From Dehalococcoidia bacterium (GTDB taxonomy: Bacteria; Chloroflexota; Dehalococcoidia; Lucifugimonadales; UBA3495): 64,000 bases of DNA. A model generated the notes under the pieces. It was given only the letters and a program-made list of their open reading frames with translations. It searched no databases and was not told the origin of the DNA. Made by a program: the position numbers and the translations under genes. Location of the stretch: contig JAJEIA010000058.1 in the NCBI GenBank assembly GCA_022823505.1, positions 29,770-93,769 of the forward strand. Reading direction: 5' to 3'. Each line of letters starts with the position of its first letter. Positions within the stretch are counted from its first letter, which is position 1. This document shows positions 43,475 through 53,315 of the stretch, in pieces.

Positions 43475-45396
43475 TGCGCGGCGGCGGCATGGGCGGCGGC
43501 ATGATGGGGGGGATGCGCGGCACCTCCGCCGACAGCATGTTTGCCCCGACCAACGACAACCTCACGGATGAGGATGTGGTCGGTCGCGTGTACGACAACC
43601 GGGTCGTGATGCGCTTCATGACCTACATCAAGCCGTACAAGAAATACGCGATCATCGCCCTGATTTCCCTGCTGACCTACGCGGCGGTGAACGCGGCGAT
43701 CCCGTTGCTTATCAAGTACGGCATCGACTGGGCCATCGGCGAAGGAAGCGTAAACCGGGTTCATGTGATTGGCGCGGCCTTCATGGTCATCACGGTGATC
43801 CACTTCCTGTCGAACCGGCTGCAATTCATTTTCATATCGATGACCGGCCAGCACATCCTGTACGACCTGCGGTCGGGGATGTTCAGCCACCTCCAGAACC
43901 AGTCCAACGCCTTTTACCATCGCACGCCCATTGGGCGGATCATGTCCCGGATGCAATCGGACGTGCTGCAGTTGCAGGAGACGTTCGAGCTGCTGGCGCT
44001 GGCGCTGGCGGAACTGGTGACGGTGGGCGCGATCATCATCCTGATGCTGGTGATCGACTGGCAGTTGGCGCGGGTCTGCATGCTGGTGGTGCCGATTCTC
44101 ACGCTGATCATGATGTACTGGCAGCGGTTCGCGCGGCATTCGTTCATGCGTATCCGCCGGGCCATCGCCATGGTCAACGGGGAATACAACCAGAACATCA
44201 CGGGCGTCCGCGTGGTGCAGAGCCTGAACCGCCAGGACGAGAACCTGGCGCACTTCCGGACGCTGAACCAGGAGTACCTGGACGCCAACCTGGAAGCGGC
44301 GCGGTATTCGGGCATGCTGCAACCGCTGGTGGAGCTCCTCATCGGGCTGGGCATCGGGGTCGGCGTGGTGCTGTTTGGCGGGTTCCTACTGCAACGGGAC
44401 GCGCTGGAGGTGGGCACGCTGGCGGCATTCGCCCTGTGGATCCAGCGGTTCTTCGAGCCGATTCGGCAGCTCACCATGCAGTACAGCCAGTTGCAGCGGG
44501 CGATGGCGGCCGGGGTCCGAATTTTCGAGGTCCTGGACCTGGATCCCGACATCCTGGATAAGCCGGACGCTGCCGTCCTCCCACAAGTTGACGGAGAAAT
44601 CCGGTACAACGATGTCACGTTCCATTACATACCCGGAACCGACGTACTGAAGAACGTCAACCTGCACATCAAGGCCGGCGAGAACGTTGCCCTGGTTGGC
44701 TCGACCGGCGCGGGCAAGAGCACGTTGGTCAATCTGCTGCACCGGTCGGCGGACGTGACCGGCGGATCGATAACGATCGACGGTTACGACCTGCGCGACG
44801 TGAAAAGGACGTCGCTGGTGCACCAGATGAGCATGGTGCTGCAGGAGCCCTATCTGTTCTCCGGTACGGTGCGCGAGAACATCCGCTATCAGAGCGAGGG
44901 CACGACGGAAGAAGAGATGATCGAAGCGGCCAAGGCGGTGGGAGCCCACGATTTCATCATGGAGATGGAAGACGGCTACAACTCCGAGTTGGCAGAGCGG
45001 GGCGTCAACCTCAGCATCGGGCAGCGGCAGTTGATCAGTTTCGCCCGGGCCATCGTGGGCAACCCGCGGATCCTGGTGCTGGACGAGGCGACGGCGAACA
45101 TCGATACCCACACCGAGCTTTTGATCCAGCAGGCCCTGAACCGCATCCTGAAGGGCCGGACATCCATAGTCATCGCCCATCGGCTCTCCACGATACGAAA
45201 TGCGGACAAGATCGTGGTGTTGGACCGGGGGCAGGTTGCCGAAGTCGGCTCCCACGACGAGTTGCTGGAAGCCGGCGGCGTGTACGCTCAGCTCTACGCC
45301 ATCAACTACGGCCTGTCGGGCCCCAGCGTTGACGTGGCGCCGGTTGGCGGCGAGGTCATCGGCGCCGACGGATTGTCGCCGGCGGCCGCTGACTGA
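43471..45396 (+). CDS. ABC exporter half-transporter with catalytic Glu
   Basis: The 641-residue partner starts within the previous stop codon and has an unusual Met/Gly-rich leader (MMRGGGMGGGMMGGM). Six helices follow, then the nucleotide-binding domain with Walker A GSTGAGKST, signature LSIGQRQLISFARA (second Gly changed to Ile), Walker B ILVLDEATANID with the catalytic Glu, and VIAHRLSTI. The complementary defects of the two halves match asymmetric heterodimeric exporters such as BmrCD and TM287/288. The substrate is unknown. A strong terminator follows. Confidence 0.93.
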   Translation: MMRGGGMGGGMMGGMRGTSADSMFAPTNDNLTDEDVVGRVYDNRVVMRFMTYIKPYKKYAIIALISLLTYAAVNAAIPLLIKYGIDWAIGEGSVNRVHVIGAAFMVITVIHFLSNRLQFIFISMTGQHILYDLRSGMFSHLQNQSNAFYHRTPIGRIMSRMQSDVLQLQETFELLALALAELVTVGAIIILMLVIDWQLARVCMLVVPILTLIMMYWQRFARHSFMRIRRAIAMVNGEYNQNITGVRVVQSLNRQDENLAHFRTLNQEYLDANLEAARYSGMLQPLVELLIGLGIGVGVVLFGGFLLQRDALEVGTLAAFALWIQRFFEPIRQLTMQYSQLQRAMAAGVRIFEVLDLDPDILDKPDAAVLPQVDGEIRYNDVTFHYIPGTDVLKNVNLHIKAGENVALVGSTGAGKSTLVNLLHRSADVTGGSITIDGYDLRDVKRTSLVHQMSMVLQEPYLFSGTVRENIRYQSEGTTEEEMIEAAKAVGAHDFIMEMEDGYNSELAERGVNLSIGQRQLISFARAIVGNPRILVLDEATANIDTHTELLIQQALNRILKGRTSIVIAHRLSTIRNADKIVVLDRGQVAEVGSHDELLEAGGVYAQLYAINYGLSGPSVDVAPVGGEVIGADGLSPAAAD

Positions 45397-45420
45397 CGAG
45401 CCGGAACAGCACCCGAGACC

Positions 45421-45446
45421 AGCGGCCCTGGCGGCCGCTCTTTTTT
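45421..45446 (+). terminator. Terminator after the ABC exporter operon
   Basis: AGCGGCC-CTGGC-GGCCGCT followed by C and six T lies 25 bases after the stop. It is a textbook intrinsic terminator and faces the converging hydrolase gene. Confidence 0.85.
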
Positions 45447-45457
45447 GGCCGGCGATC

Positions 45458-46342
45458 CTAAGGTTCTGCCAGGAAGGCACGGATGACGGACGCCAGTTCC
45501 TCCGGTTTGTGGTAGCCGATGTCGTGGATGGTGTCGGCAATCCAGTGGACACGACCGTTGGGCAGGGCGGCCTCAGCGGCGGCGACCATCACCTCGCGCT
45601 GGCGGGAGAACTGGGAATTGGCGCGGTCGGCGCGGGGTCCGGCGGCGACAACCAAGGCGGGGATGGTGATGCGCGGGAGCACCACGGAAGGCGGTTCGTT
45701 CCACATGGTCTCCAGAACCTGGGCGTGGTTGTCGGGCCGCAGGTTGTCGCGCATCTGGCCATCGGGGTCTTCGTGGACCATGGTGAGCGCGATTTCAGCC
45801 AGGTCCTCGCCCCAGCAGAAGGACAGATTGGCGGCCAGGCGATCGAGGTATTCCTCGCGGGTGCCGGCCACCAGGCGTGGAGCCAGCCGCTGCCGGAACG
45901 CCTCCCAGGTGGGGTTCGGCAGCAGGCCGCCGTCCTGGAATCCGCCGTCGATCATCACCACGCTGGACACGCGATCCGGAAAGCGCATGGCGAGGTTGCT
46001 GGCGACGTGCCCGCCCCACGAGTGCCCCAGCACCGGCGCACGGGCGATGCCGAAATGATCCATGAGTCGGACCGCGTCCTCGGCGAGGGTCTGCCAGTCG
46101 TAGCCGCCGGGGGCCTGGGTGGTTGCGCCGTGGCCGCGCTGGTCGGGAGCGACCACGCGGTACCGGTCGGACAGGTGCGGGGCGACGCGCCGGTACCAAT
46201 GACCGGAAGAAGCCAGCCCATGCAGGGCGAGCAACGGCTCACCGTCGCCGCCCCAATCGAGGTAGTGCACTTCCAGTTCGCCGACTGCGGCGATACCGGA
46301 TTCCGGTGCTGATGCGTCGCGGTTCGTGTCAGATCCAGGCAT
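45458..46342 (-). CDS. Alpha/beta hydrolase
   Basis: The 294-residue protein is a typical alpha/beta hydrolase. The oxyanion-side strand is EPLLALHGLASSGHWYRRVAPHL, then RVVAPDQRGHGATTQAPGGYDW, the nucleophile elbow APVLGHSWGGHVASNLA, and the late histidine region VHWIADTIHDIGYHKPEELASV. The acid is probably the Asp in VVAAGPRADRA. Its substrate class (esterase, haloalkane or other) is not evident. A TATAAT box on the minus strand at 46375-46380 ends 32 bases before the ATG. It diverges from pgi. Confidence 0.88.
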   Translation of the reverse strand: MPGSDTNRDASAPESGIAAVGELEVHYLDWGGDGEPLLALHGLASSGHWYRRVAPHLSDRYRVVAPDQRGHGATTQAPGGYDWQTLAEDAVRLMDHFGIARAPVLGHSWGGHVASNLAMRFPDRVSSVVMIDGGFQDGGLLPNPTWEAFRQRLAPRLVAGTREEYLDRLAANLSFCWGEDLAEIALTMVHEDPDGQMRDNLRPDNHAQVLETMWNEPPSVVLPRITIPALVVAAGPRADRANSQFSRQREVMVAAAEAALPNGRVHWIADTIHDIGYHKPEELASVIRAFLAEP

Positions 46343-46374
46343 GTCCGTCCATTGGCTCCAGCAATTTTGCGCAG

Positions 46375-46380
46375 ATTATA
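46375..46380 (-). promoter_or_regulatory. -10 box of the alpha/beta hydrolase
   Basis: The minus strand reads GGCGTATAATCTG, a perfect TATAAT hexamer ending 32 bases before the ATG at 46342. No clear -35 was seen. Confidence 0.45.
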
Positions 46381-46433
46381 CGCCGGGTCGACGGTGGGCG
46401 TTTCGCCGCAAACGGGGGCCGAAAAATCCGGTG

Positions 46434-46442
46434 TGCTAAAAT
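46434..46442 (+). promoter_or_regulatory. Extended -10 element before pgi
   Basis: TGCTAAAAT ends 38 bases before the pgi ATG at 46481, within the divergent region shared with the alpha/beta hydrolase. Confidence 0.5.
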
Positions 46443-46480
46443 CGCGATATAGCGTCCACACGCCGGGCGAGGGAGTTGCC

Positions 46481-48121
46481 ATGACCGACCGCTATCACCT
46501 CGGCGACTATTCCCAATTGGTGGCGCATGCTGCGGCCAAACTGGATTCCGACCGCGTTCCGGCCCGACTTCGCGGCCACGACCACACCTTGTGGAGCACG
46601 GATCCCACCGAGATTTCGGACCGCCTCGCGTGGCTCACGCTTCCAACGGACATGCGGTCCGAGTTGCCCGGGCTGTACGAATTCGCCGACGAAATCCGTA
46701 CGGCCGGGTACCGCCACGTGGGGCTGCTTGGAATGGGCGGCAGCAGCCTGGGACCGGAGGTGATCCGCCGGGTGATCGGGTGTACCGTCTCCAACGGGGC
46801 ATATCCCCAGATGCTGACGCTGGACAGCACCGTGCCGGACTGGGTGGCTGTCACAACCGGGCAGATAGACCCCAAGCGCACCCTGTTTGCAGTGTCGTCG
46901 AAGTCGGGGACCACCACCGAGCCGCTCACCTTCTACGCATATTTCCGCGACCTGGTGGAATCCGGGCTGGGCGTCGAAGCAGCCGGCGACAACTTCATCG
47001 CCGTCACCGACCCGGCAACGGCACTGGCCAAGAGGGCCGGCGACGAAAATTTTCGCCGGGCGTTCCTGAACAACCCGGACATCGGGGGCCGCTATTCCGT
47101 TCTGTCCTACTTCGGGCTGGTACCCGCCGCGCTGACGGGGATCGATCTCCACCGTCTGCTGACCTCGGCGGAGCGGATGCAGGAACGGTGCCGGACGGAC
47201 GGGCCGGCCGCGGAGAACCCGGGCGCCTGGTTGGGGGCAGCCATCGGAACGATGGTGAAGCACGGGCGGGACAAGCTCACGCTGATCGCCACCGAGAGCA
47301 TGACCCCGTTCGGGCTCTGGGTGGAGCAGCTGCTGGCGGAAAGCACGGGGAAGAACAACACCGGGGTGATCCCCGTGGCGGCGGAGCCTCTACCGGGTCG
47401 CAACGAGGCTTGCTACGGAGAGGACCGATTCTTCGTCCAACTGCGGCTGGCAGATGATGACAACTCCGGGCCCGACGGGCTGGTGGAACAGCTGCAAGGC
47501 GCGGGCCATCCGGTGGCGGTCCTGGAGTTGGCGGACGTGTACGACCTGGGCGCCGAGTTCTACCGCTGGGAGTATGCCACCGCCGTCGCCGGCCACGTGC
47601 TGGGCATCCATCCCTTCGATCAGCCTGACGTGCAGGGTGCGAAGGACCGCACCGTCAGCGTGCTGGAACAGTGGCAAAGGGATGGAGCTTTGCCGGCCGC
47701 GCGGTCGGATGACGGCGCTTTGCTCGCGCGACTGCTCGAATCCAGCCAGCCCGGCGACTACCTGGCCATCATGGCGTACCTGCCGGACACGGAAGGGATA
47801 CGCGAAGGGGTCCGCGAACTGCGCCAGCGTGTCATGGCGAAATACCGGATCGCAACCACCATGGGATACGGGCCGCGATTCCTCCATTCAACCGGGCAGT
47901 TGCACAAGGGCGGGCCGCCTTCCGGCATTTTCCTGCAGCTCACCCAGGACCATCAAACGGACATCCCGATACCCGGGTGGGACTTCAGCTTCGGCGTTCT
48001 GGCCGACGCGCAGGCGCTGGGTGATCTCCAGGGGCTGGACGATCTGGGACGGCGCACCGTGTCGGTGCACGTGGGCAGCGATCCCGCCGGCGGCATAAAG
48101 CGCATCGTTGAAGCCCTGTGA
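46481..48121 (+). CDS. pgi: Glucose-6-phosphate isomerase
   Basis: The ATG at 46481 follows GGGAG and gives 546 residues. The SIS folds are recognisable: VGLLGMGGSSLGPEVIRR, FAVSSKSGTTTEPL for sugar-phosphate binding, FIAVTDPATALAK, and GRYSVLSYFGLVPAAL. The second half includes LWVEQLLAESTGKNNTGVIPV with the catalytic Glu/Lys-type residues, and later HSTGQLHKGGPPSGIF with the His/Lys near the active site. This divergent long form is found in several non-model phyla and can be fused to transaldolase, but here only the isomerase part exists. gnd and zwf follow. Confidence 0.9.
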   Translation: MTDRYHLGDYSQLVAHAAAKLDSDRVPARLRGHDHTLWSTDPTEISDRLAWLTLPTDMRSELPGLYEFADEIRTAGYRHVGLLGMGGSSLGPEVIRRVIGCTVSNGAYPQMLTLDSTVPDWVAVTTGQIDPKRTLFAVSSKSGTTTEPLTFYAYFRDLVESGLGVEAAGDNFIAVTDPATALAKRAGDENFRRAFLNNPDIGGRYSVLSYFGLVPAALTGIDLHRLLTSAERMQERCRTDGPAAENPGAWLGAAIGTMVKHGRDKLTLIATESMTPFGLWVEQLLAESTGKNNTGVIPVAAEPLPGRNEACYGEDRFFVQLRLADDDNSGPDGLVEQLQGAGHPVAVLELADVYDLGAEFYRWEYATAVAGHVLGIHPFDQPDVQGAKDRTVSVLEQWQRDGALPAARSDDGALLARLLESSQPGDYLAIMAYLPDTEGIREGVRELRQRVMAKYRIATTMGYGPRFLHSTGQLHKGGPPSGIFLQLTQDHQTDIPIPGWDFSFGVLADAQALGDLQGLDDLGRRTVSVHVGSDPAGGIKRIVEAL

Positions 48122-48235
48122 TCCGGATCGGGCGCACATTATCTGATCGTCAGAGACGTCGGCGTAATTTAAGCGGGCAGCGTGACCGGAGCCGCGGACA
48201 AAACGGTCCGGCAGAGCCATAAGGAGAAAAGCATC

Positions 48236-49148
48236 TTGAAACTTGGGATGATTGGACTGGGGCGGATGGGCGCGAACATGACCCAGCGGTTGCTGCTGGC
48301 GGGACACCAACTGGTCGTCTACGACCAAAACGCAGACGCCGTCGCGTCCAGCGGTGCCAATGGCGCCATGGGAGCGGAGTCGGTCGCGGACCTGGTGGAC
48401 AAGCTGGAAGCGCCCCGGGCGGTGTGGATCATGCTGCCGGCCGGCGCGGTGACCGACGCCGTGATCGATGAACTGGCGGGGCTGTTGGCGTCGGAAGACG
48501 CGGTGATCGACGGGGGCAACGCCAACTACAAGGACACGCTCCGCCGGGGTGAAATGCTGGCACAGCGCGGCATCCACCTGATGGATGCCGGGACCAGCGG
48601 CGGCATCTGGGGACTGACCGAAGGGTACTCGCTGATGGTGGGCGGCGACGCGGATACCTACCGGAGGCTGGAACCGATCTTCCAGGCGCTGGCGCCCGGC
48701 GAGGACAAGGGGTACTCGCACGTGGGACCCATCGGCGCCGGCCACTTCACCAAGATGTGCACAACGGCGTGGAGTACGCGCTGATGCAATCCTACGCAGA
48801 GGGCTTCGAGCTTCTACAGGCCAAGCAGGAGGAGTTTGATCTGGATCTGACGGCGATCGCCAGGACGTGGCAGCACGGCAGCGTCGTCCGGTCGTGGCTG
48901 CTGGATCTGGCGGTGCGGGCGCTGGAAGAGGATCCGGGGTTGGAGAGCCTGGCCGCCTATGTGGACGATTCGGGGGAGGGCCGATGGACGGTGAACGAGT
49001 CGGTGGAGATGGCGGTGCCCACGCCGGCGATTACCGCGGCGCTGTACCAGCGGTTCCGATCGCGCCAAGAGGAGCCGTTCGGGGCGCGCCTGCTGGCGGC
49101 CCTGCGCAATCAGTTCGGCGGACACGCGGTTCGTGAGGCCGGTTCACA

Positions 49149-49152
<4 letters not shown>
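48236..49152 (+). pseudogene. gnd: 6-phosphogluconate dehydrogenase with a -1 frameshift
   Basis: AAGGAG and a TTG at 48236 open MKLGMIGLGRMGANMTQRLLLAGH, an NAD(P)-binding domain with VIDGGNANYKDTLRR and GTSGGIWGL. The frame fails at GAGHFTKM, where the family reads GAGHFxKMVHNGIEYG. The DNA is AAGATGTGCACAAC: one G is missing between ATG and TGCACAAC. The next frame resumes exactly at HNGVEYALMQSYAEGFELLQA and runs to the stop at 49152. With the G restored the gene would encode about 305 residues, the size of the short NAD-type (YqeC-like) enzyme. It overlaps zwf by ATGA. A base-call error is a real alternative. Confidence 0.88.
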
Positions 49153-50654
<1,502 letters not shown>

Positions 50655-50678
50655 CGACCGGGCAAGCCGGAGAAACGA

Positions 50679-50706
50679 GCAGGGGCGAACGAACATTCGC
50701 CCCTGC
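50679..50706. terminator. Bidirectional hairpin between zwf and the CMD gene
   Basis: GCAGGGGCGAA-CGAACA-TTCGCCCCTGC is a perfect 11-bp stem between two converging genes. It lacks a long T-run but is well placed to end both transcripts. Confidence 0.7.
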
Positions 50707-50734
50707 CACGAATTGTGGGTCTGCTGGCGACGGA

Positions 50735-51520
50735 TCAGCCGTTGTTGAAGATGTCGTTGGCGATGTCCATGGCGCCGCGGGCAAAGGGGATGCCGGCGTA
50801 CAGGGTCATGTGCCCGAACACTTCGATGATCTGGTCCTGGGTGAAGCCGATGTTGAGGGCGCCGCGGATGTGGCTGCGCAGCGGCCCCTCACGGCCCAGG
50901 GCGGCGAGGCAGGTCATGGTGCAGAGGCAGCGGCTGGGCAGATCCAGGCCCGGGCGGGTCCAGGTGGCACCCCAGTAGTACTCTCCGGTGACGCGGCCGA
51001 GTTCGCGCTCCGCCTCAGTCGGGGGCGCAGGGCGAGCTCCGCCTCCGCCGCCCATGTAGTTGCGGCGGTATTCGTCGCCGCGCTGGAACAGGCTGTCGGG
51101 GTCCTCGTTGGAGTCGTGGATGCGGGCCGGCGTGAAGTCGATGCCGCGTTCTTCGAAGACCTCTTTACAGAGCGTGAGCGCCTGAATGCCGGCGGGAGCG
51201 CCGCCGTACCAGGTGTCGTGGATGATCAGTTCCACTACCTGCTCGGGGGTGAGCCCGATGTTCAGAGCGTTGCCCAGGTGTCGCTTGAGTTGGACCTCAC
51301 GGTTCAGAACGATCAGGCAGGACAGGGTGATCATCTCGCGCTGGGCGGGAGATAGCGCGGGCCGCTTCCAGATGGTGCCGAAGAGGGCCTCGCCGAGTAT
51401 CCGTTCCAAGTCGGGCGCGATGTCCCATGCGCCGGGGGAAGAGCCGCCGGTGATCTGCCCGCCGCCGAACATGCGCCGGGTTTCCTGCCCGCGTTCATAG
51501 CGATCATCGAGTTCAGTCAT
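50735..51520 (-). CDS. Tandem carboxymuconolactone decarboxylase-domain protein
   Basis: The 261-residue protein contains two CMD/AhpD-like helical domains. The first (about residues 34-120) reads LGEALFGTIWKRPALSPAQREMITLSCLIVLNREVQLKRHLGNALNIGLTPEQVVELI. The second (about 165-255) reads YYWGATWTRPGLDLPSRCLCTMTCLAALGREGPLRSHIRGALNIGFTQDQIIEVF. The second has CLCTMTC, but not the clear C-x-x-C of AhpD peroxidase reductases, so a decarboxylase-like or unknown role is likelier. The start codon is preceded, 39 bases upstream, by a TGCTACACT element on the minus strand. Confidence 0.85.
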   Translation of the reverse strand: MTELDDRYERGQETRRMFGGGQITGGSSPGAWDIAPDLERILGEALFGTIWKRPALSPAQREMITLSCLIVLNREVQLKRHLGNALNIGLTPEQVVELIIHDTWYGGAPAGIQALTLCKEVFEERGIDFTPARIHDSNEDPDSLFQRGDEYRRNYMGGGGGARPAPPTEAERELGRVTGEYYWGATWTRPGLDLPSRCLCTMTCLAALGREGPLRSHIRGALNIGFTQDQIIEVFGHMTLYAGIPFARGAMDIANDIFNNG

Positions 51521-51559
51521 GTCATGCCTCCAACAGGGTTACGCCTCAGGGTCGGCGGC

Positions 51560-51568
51560 AGTGTAGCA
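51560..51568 (-). promoter_or_regulatory. Extended -10 element before the CMD gene
   Basis: The minus strand reads TGCTACACT, ending 39 bases before the ATG at 51520. It is the reverse-strand counterpart of the recurring element. Confidence 0.45.
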
Positions 51569-51598
51569 GAAGGCGGGGCGATACGGACACGCGGCGCG

Positions 51599-51628
51599 TT
51601 GTCGCCGGTGACGCCCCGATGCTAAAGT
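51599..51628 (+). promoter_or_regulatory. Promoter of the DUF5678-like/retropepsin-like pair
   Basis: TTGTCG, an 18-base spacer and TAAAGT, with TG one base before the -10 (TGCTAAAGT). It ends 37 bases before the ATG at 51666. Confidence 0.5.
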
Positions 51629-51665
51629 GAACCCGGAAATCGCCGGCCCGAACAGGAACCCAACC

Positions 51666-51998
51666 ATGACAACCACAACACTGGAAACCATCACACCGCG
51701 CGAACCGGTCGTACCTCAGCGGCCGACGGAGAGCAAGGAAGAAATCAAGCTGGGACTACGCGACTACTCAGCCCGCTCGAAACTGCTTCGTAACAACCGC
51801 AGTGAGCTGACGGCCAGATTCCCTGACCAGTGGATCGCCCTGGGCGACAACTGGCGATTGGTTGTAGGAGATACGCATGATGACATTCTGGTCAAACTCA
51901 AAGAATGCGGTGCGTATTCGCCACATTCGGTAGTCCTTTGGTTGGAAACCAACCCGCCTAAGCGCATTCCGACCGTATGGCGGAAGCGCAAGGGATGA
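51666..51998 (+). CDS. DUF5678-like small protein
   Basis: The ATG at 51666 gives 110 residues. The track's earlier start precedes it by 13 codons and lies in the promoter. Residues 1-40 are a disordered Thr/Pro-rich leader (MTTTTLETITPREPVVPQRP). The core ELTARFPDQWIALGDNWRLVVGDTHDDILVKLKECG matches the short DUF5678-type module in which a WIAL motif is followed by a small helix. The C-terminus is basic (RIPTVWRKRKG). Such proteins frequently precede retropepsin-like aspartyl proteases, as here, where the next gene overlaps by 22 bases. The function is unknown. Confidence 0.6.
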   Translation: MTTTTLETITPREPVVPQRPTESKEEIKLGLRDYSARSKLLRNNRSELTARFPDQWIALGDNWRLVVGDTHDDILVKLKECGAYSPHSVVLWLETNPPKRIPTVWRKRKG

Positions 51999-52402
51999 TC
52001 GCTGGCTATTTCACCAGCGATGGTCTTCCCTGGGTAGGTTGTGATTTGTTGCTGCCGAGATTCGGTTTAAAGGCGCCGGTGACTTTTCTGATTGATACCG
52101 GATCTGACACCACTATTTTGCATCCCGCCGACGGACGCACATTACGCTGTCCGTTTGACTTGCTCGAAAATCCGGCGGAGTTCATCGGTGTGGGCGGCAC
52201 ATTGCACTACTACTTTGAGCCGGCCGTGCTTTCGTTTGACGATAGCGACGGCGGGACCTGGGAGTTTGAGATCGACATTTCTATCGCCAAACCCGGCCCC
52301 CTCACCGACGGCTTGGATTCGCTGCTGGGTCGCGATGTGCTGAACCAGATGCGCATGGATTACGATTTCCCGAGGAGCCGGCTGGCACTACACCAGGACT
52401 GA
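51977..52402 (+). CDS. Retropepsin-like aspartyl protease
   Basis: The 141-residue protein has the catalytic triplet in VTFLIDTGSDTTILHPADG, a flap-like strand EFIGVGGTLHYYFEPAVLSF, and the C-terminal hydrophobic SLLGRDVLNQMRMDYDFPRSRLAL typical of single-lobe retroviral-type proteases, which act as dimers. The start ATG at 51977 overlaps the preceding gene by 22 bases; a later ATG at 51995 is possible. There is no signal peptide or membrane helix, so the protein is cytoplasmic. Its substrate is not known, although the coupled DUF5678-like protein is a candidate partner. Confidence 0.75.
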   Translation: MAEAQGMIAGYFTSDGLPWVGCDLLLPRFGLKAPVTFLIDTGSDTTILHPADGRTLRCPFDLLENPAEFIGVGGTLHYYFEPAVLSFDDSDGGTWEFEIDISIAKPGPLTDGLDSLLGRDVLNQMRMDYDFPRSRLALHQD

Positions 52403-52438
52403 GCCTGTGGACGCGGCGTTCACGCGGCCCGGCCGCGC

Positions 52439-53278
52439 TCAGGTTGGATCGCCCAGGTTGATGGTGTCCGCCGTCATGGCGACCGAAGCGCGAAATTCGG
52501 CGGGCACGGCTTCCAGCACCGGATGGCGGAGCAGGGCATTGACCAATTCTTGACTGGCCCCGACGTAGGTTGAATCGAGGTCGATGTCGGTGGCCACGAA
52601 CCAGGCTCGGTCGGCCGGCCACCAGAGGTTCGGAGGCTGCGACAGGAAATTGCGGTAAAACCCTGCGATATGCTCCAGGTGGCCCGTGTAGAGGAGATAG
52701 TCGCGACCGACTCCCTTCACACGTTGAGCCCTCCTGATTTCGCGGGGTGTCGACAAGCGCCCGCCGCGGCCGTCGGAGGTGAGCATGGCGCTGCCGCCGG
52801 AGTACTGTCCGTAGCCCTCCCAAACTCCGAAATAGCACTCCCCCGGCGTTACGGTGAATTGCGAGAGGAAAGCGGCCAACTGCGTTGCCGTCGCCTCCTC
52901 CATGCTGCCGTGGTCGGGGTCCTCACGCCACGGGGCAACAACTGCTCCGTGACCGGCTAATGGGGAACTGATGCCCTCGAAGGACATCTGCGAGTGATAA
53001 ACCCGACCGGACCATTCCGCCACCGTCGACCATCGCACGGGCTCGAACGAAGAGTCCAGCGCTGGGTGCAGAACTCGAGCGTAACCCTCGAAACCATACG
53101 GAACCAGCGCGCCGACGGACGCGAAATCGGAGGACAATCCTTCCTCCACCCAGCGTCCGGCGGATACCTCCATCAGGAAGCTCAACCCGGGCGGGTGGAC
53201 GCTGAAATCGTGGGCATGATGTCGCCGCCGTTCCCCGGAGGACAGTCTCCGAAACAATCGCGAAAGGACATCCAGCAT
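52439..53278 (-). CDS. 279-aa hypothetical protein
   Basis: The frame is solid and begins MLDVLSRLFRRLSSGERRRHHAHDF, with GGAGG 10 bases before the ATG. The body has no transmembrane helix. Patterns such as GFEGYARVLHPALDSSFEPVRWSTVAEWSG, CYFGVWEGYGQ and NLWWPADRAWFVATDIDLDSTYVGASQELVNALLRHPVLEAVPA resemble large families of hypothetical proteins in Actinobacteria and Chloroflexi with conserved W/H residues. I cannot name a domain or reaction. It is divergent from the D-aminoacylase-like gene, 37 bases away, and converges on the aspartyl protease gene. Confidence 0.7.
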   Translation of the reverse strand: MLDVLSRLFRRLSSGERRRHHAHDFSVHPPGLSFLMEVSAGRWVEEGLSSDFASVGALVPYGFEGYARVLHPALDSSFEPVRWSTVAEWSGRVYHSQMSFEGISSPLAGHGAVVAPWREDPDHGSMEEATATQLAAFLSQFTVTPGECYFGVWEGYGQYSGGSAMLTSDGRGGRLSTPREIRRAQRVKGVGRDYLLYTGHLEHIAGFYRNFLSQPPNLWWPADRAWFVATDIDLDSTYVGASQELVNALLRHPVLEAVPAEFRASVAMTADTINLGDPT

Positions 53279-53300
53279 GGCGTGCGCGCCTCCGTGCTCG

Positions 53301-53309
53301 TGCTATCAT
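53301..53309 (+). promoter_or_regulatory. Extended -10 element six bases before an ATG (leaderless candidate)
   Basis: TGCTATCAT ends 6 bases before the ATG at 53316. If it is used as a -10, transcription would start on or beside the start codon. No ribosome binding site separates the two. Confidence 0.5.
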
Positions 53310-53315
53310 CCGGCC

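Noticed and set aside
48755-48760. Programmed frameshift in gnd
   Set aside because: No slippery heptamer or downstream structure was evident; a missing G explains the frame change more simply.
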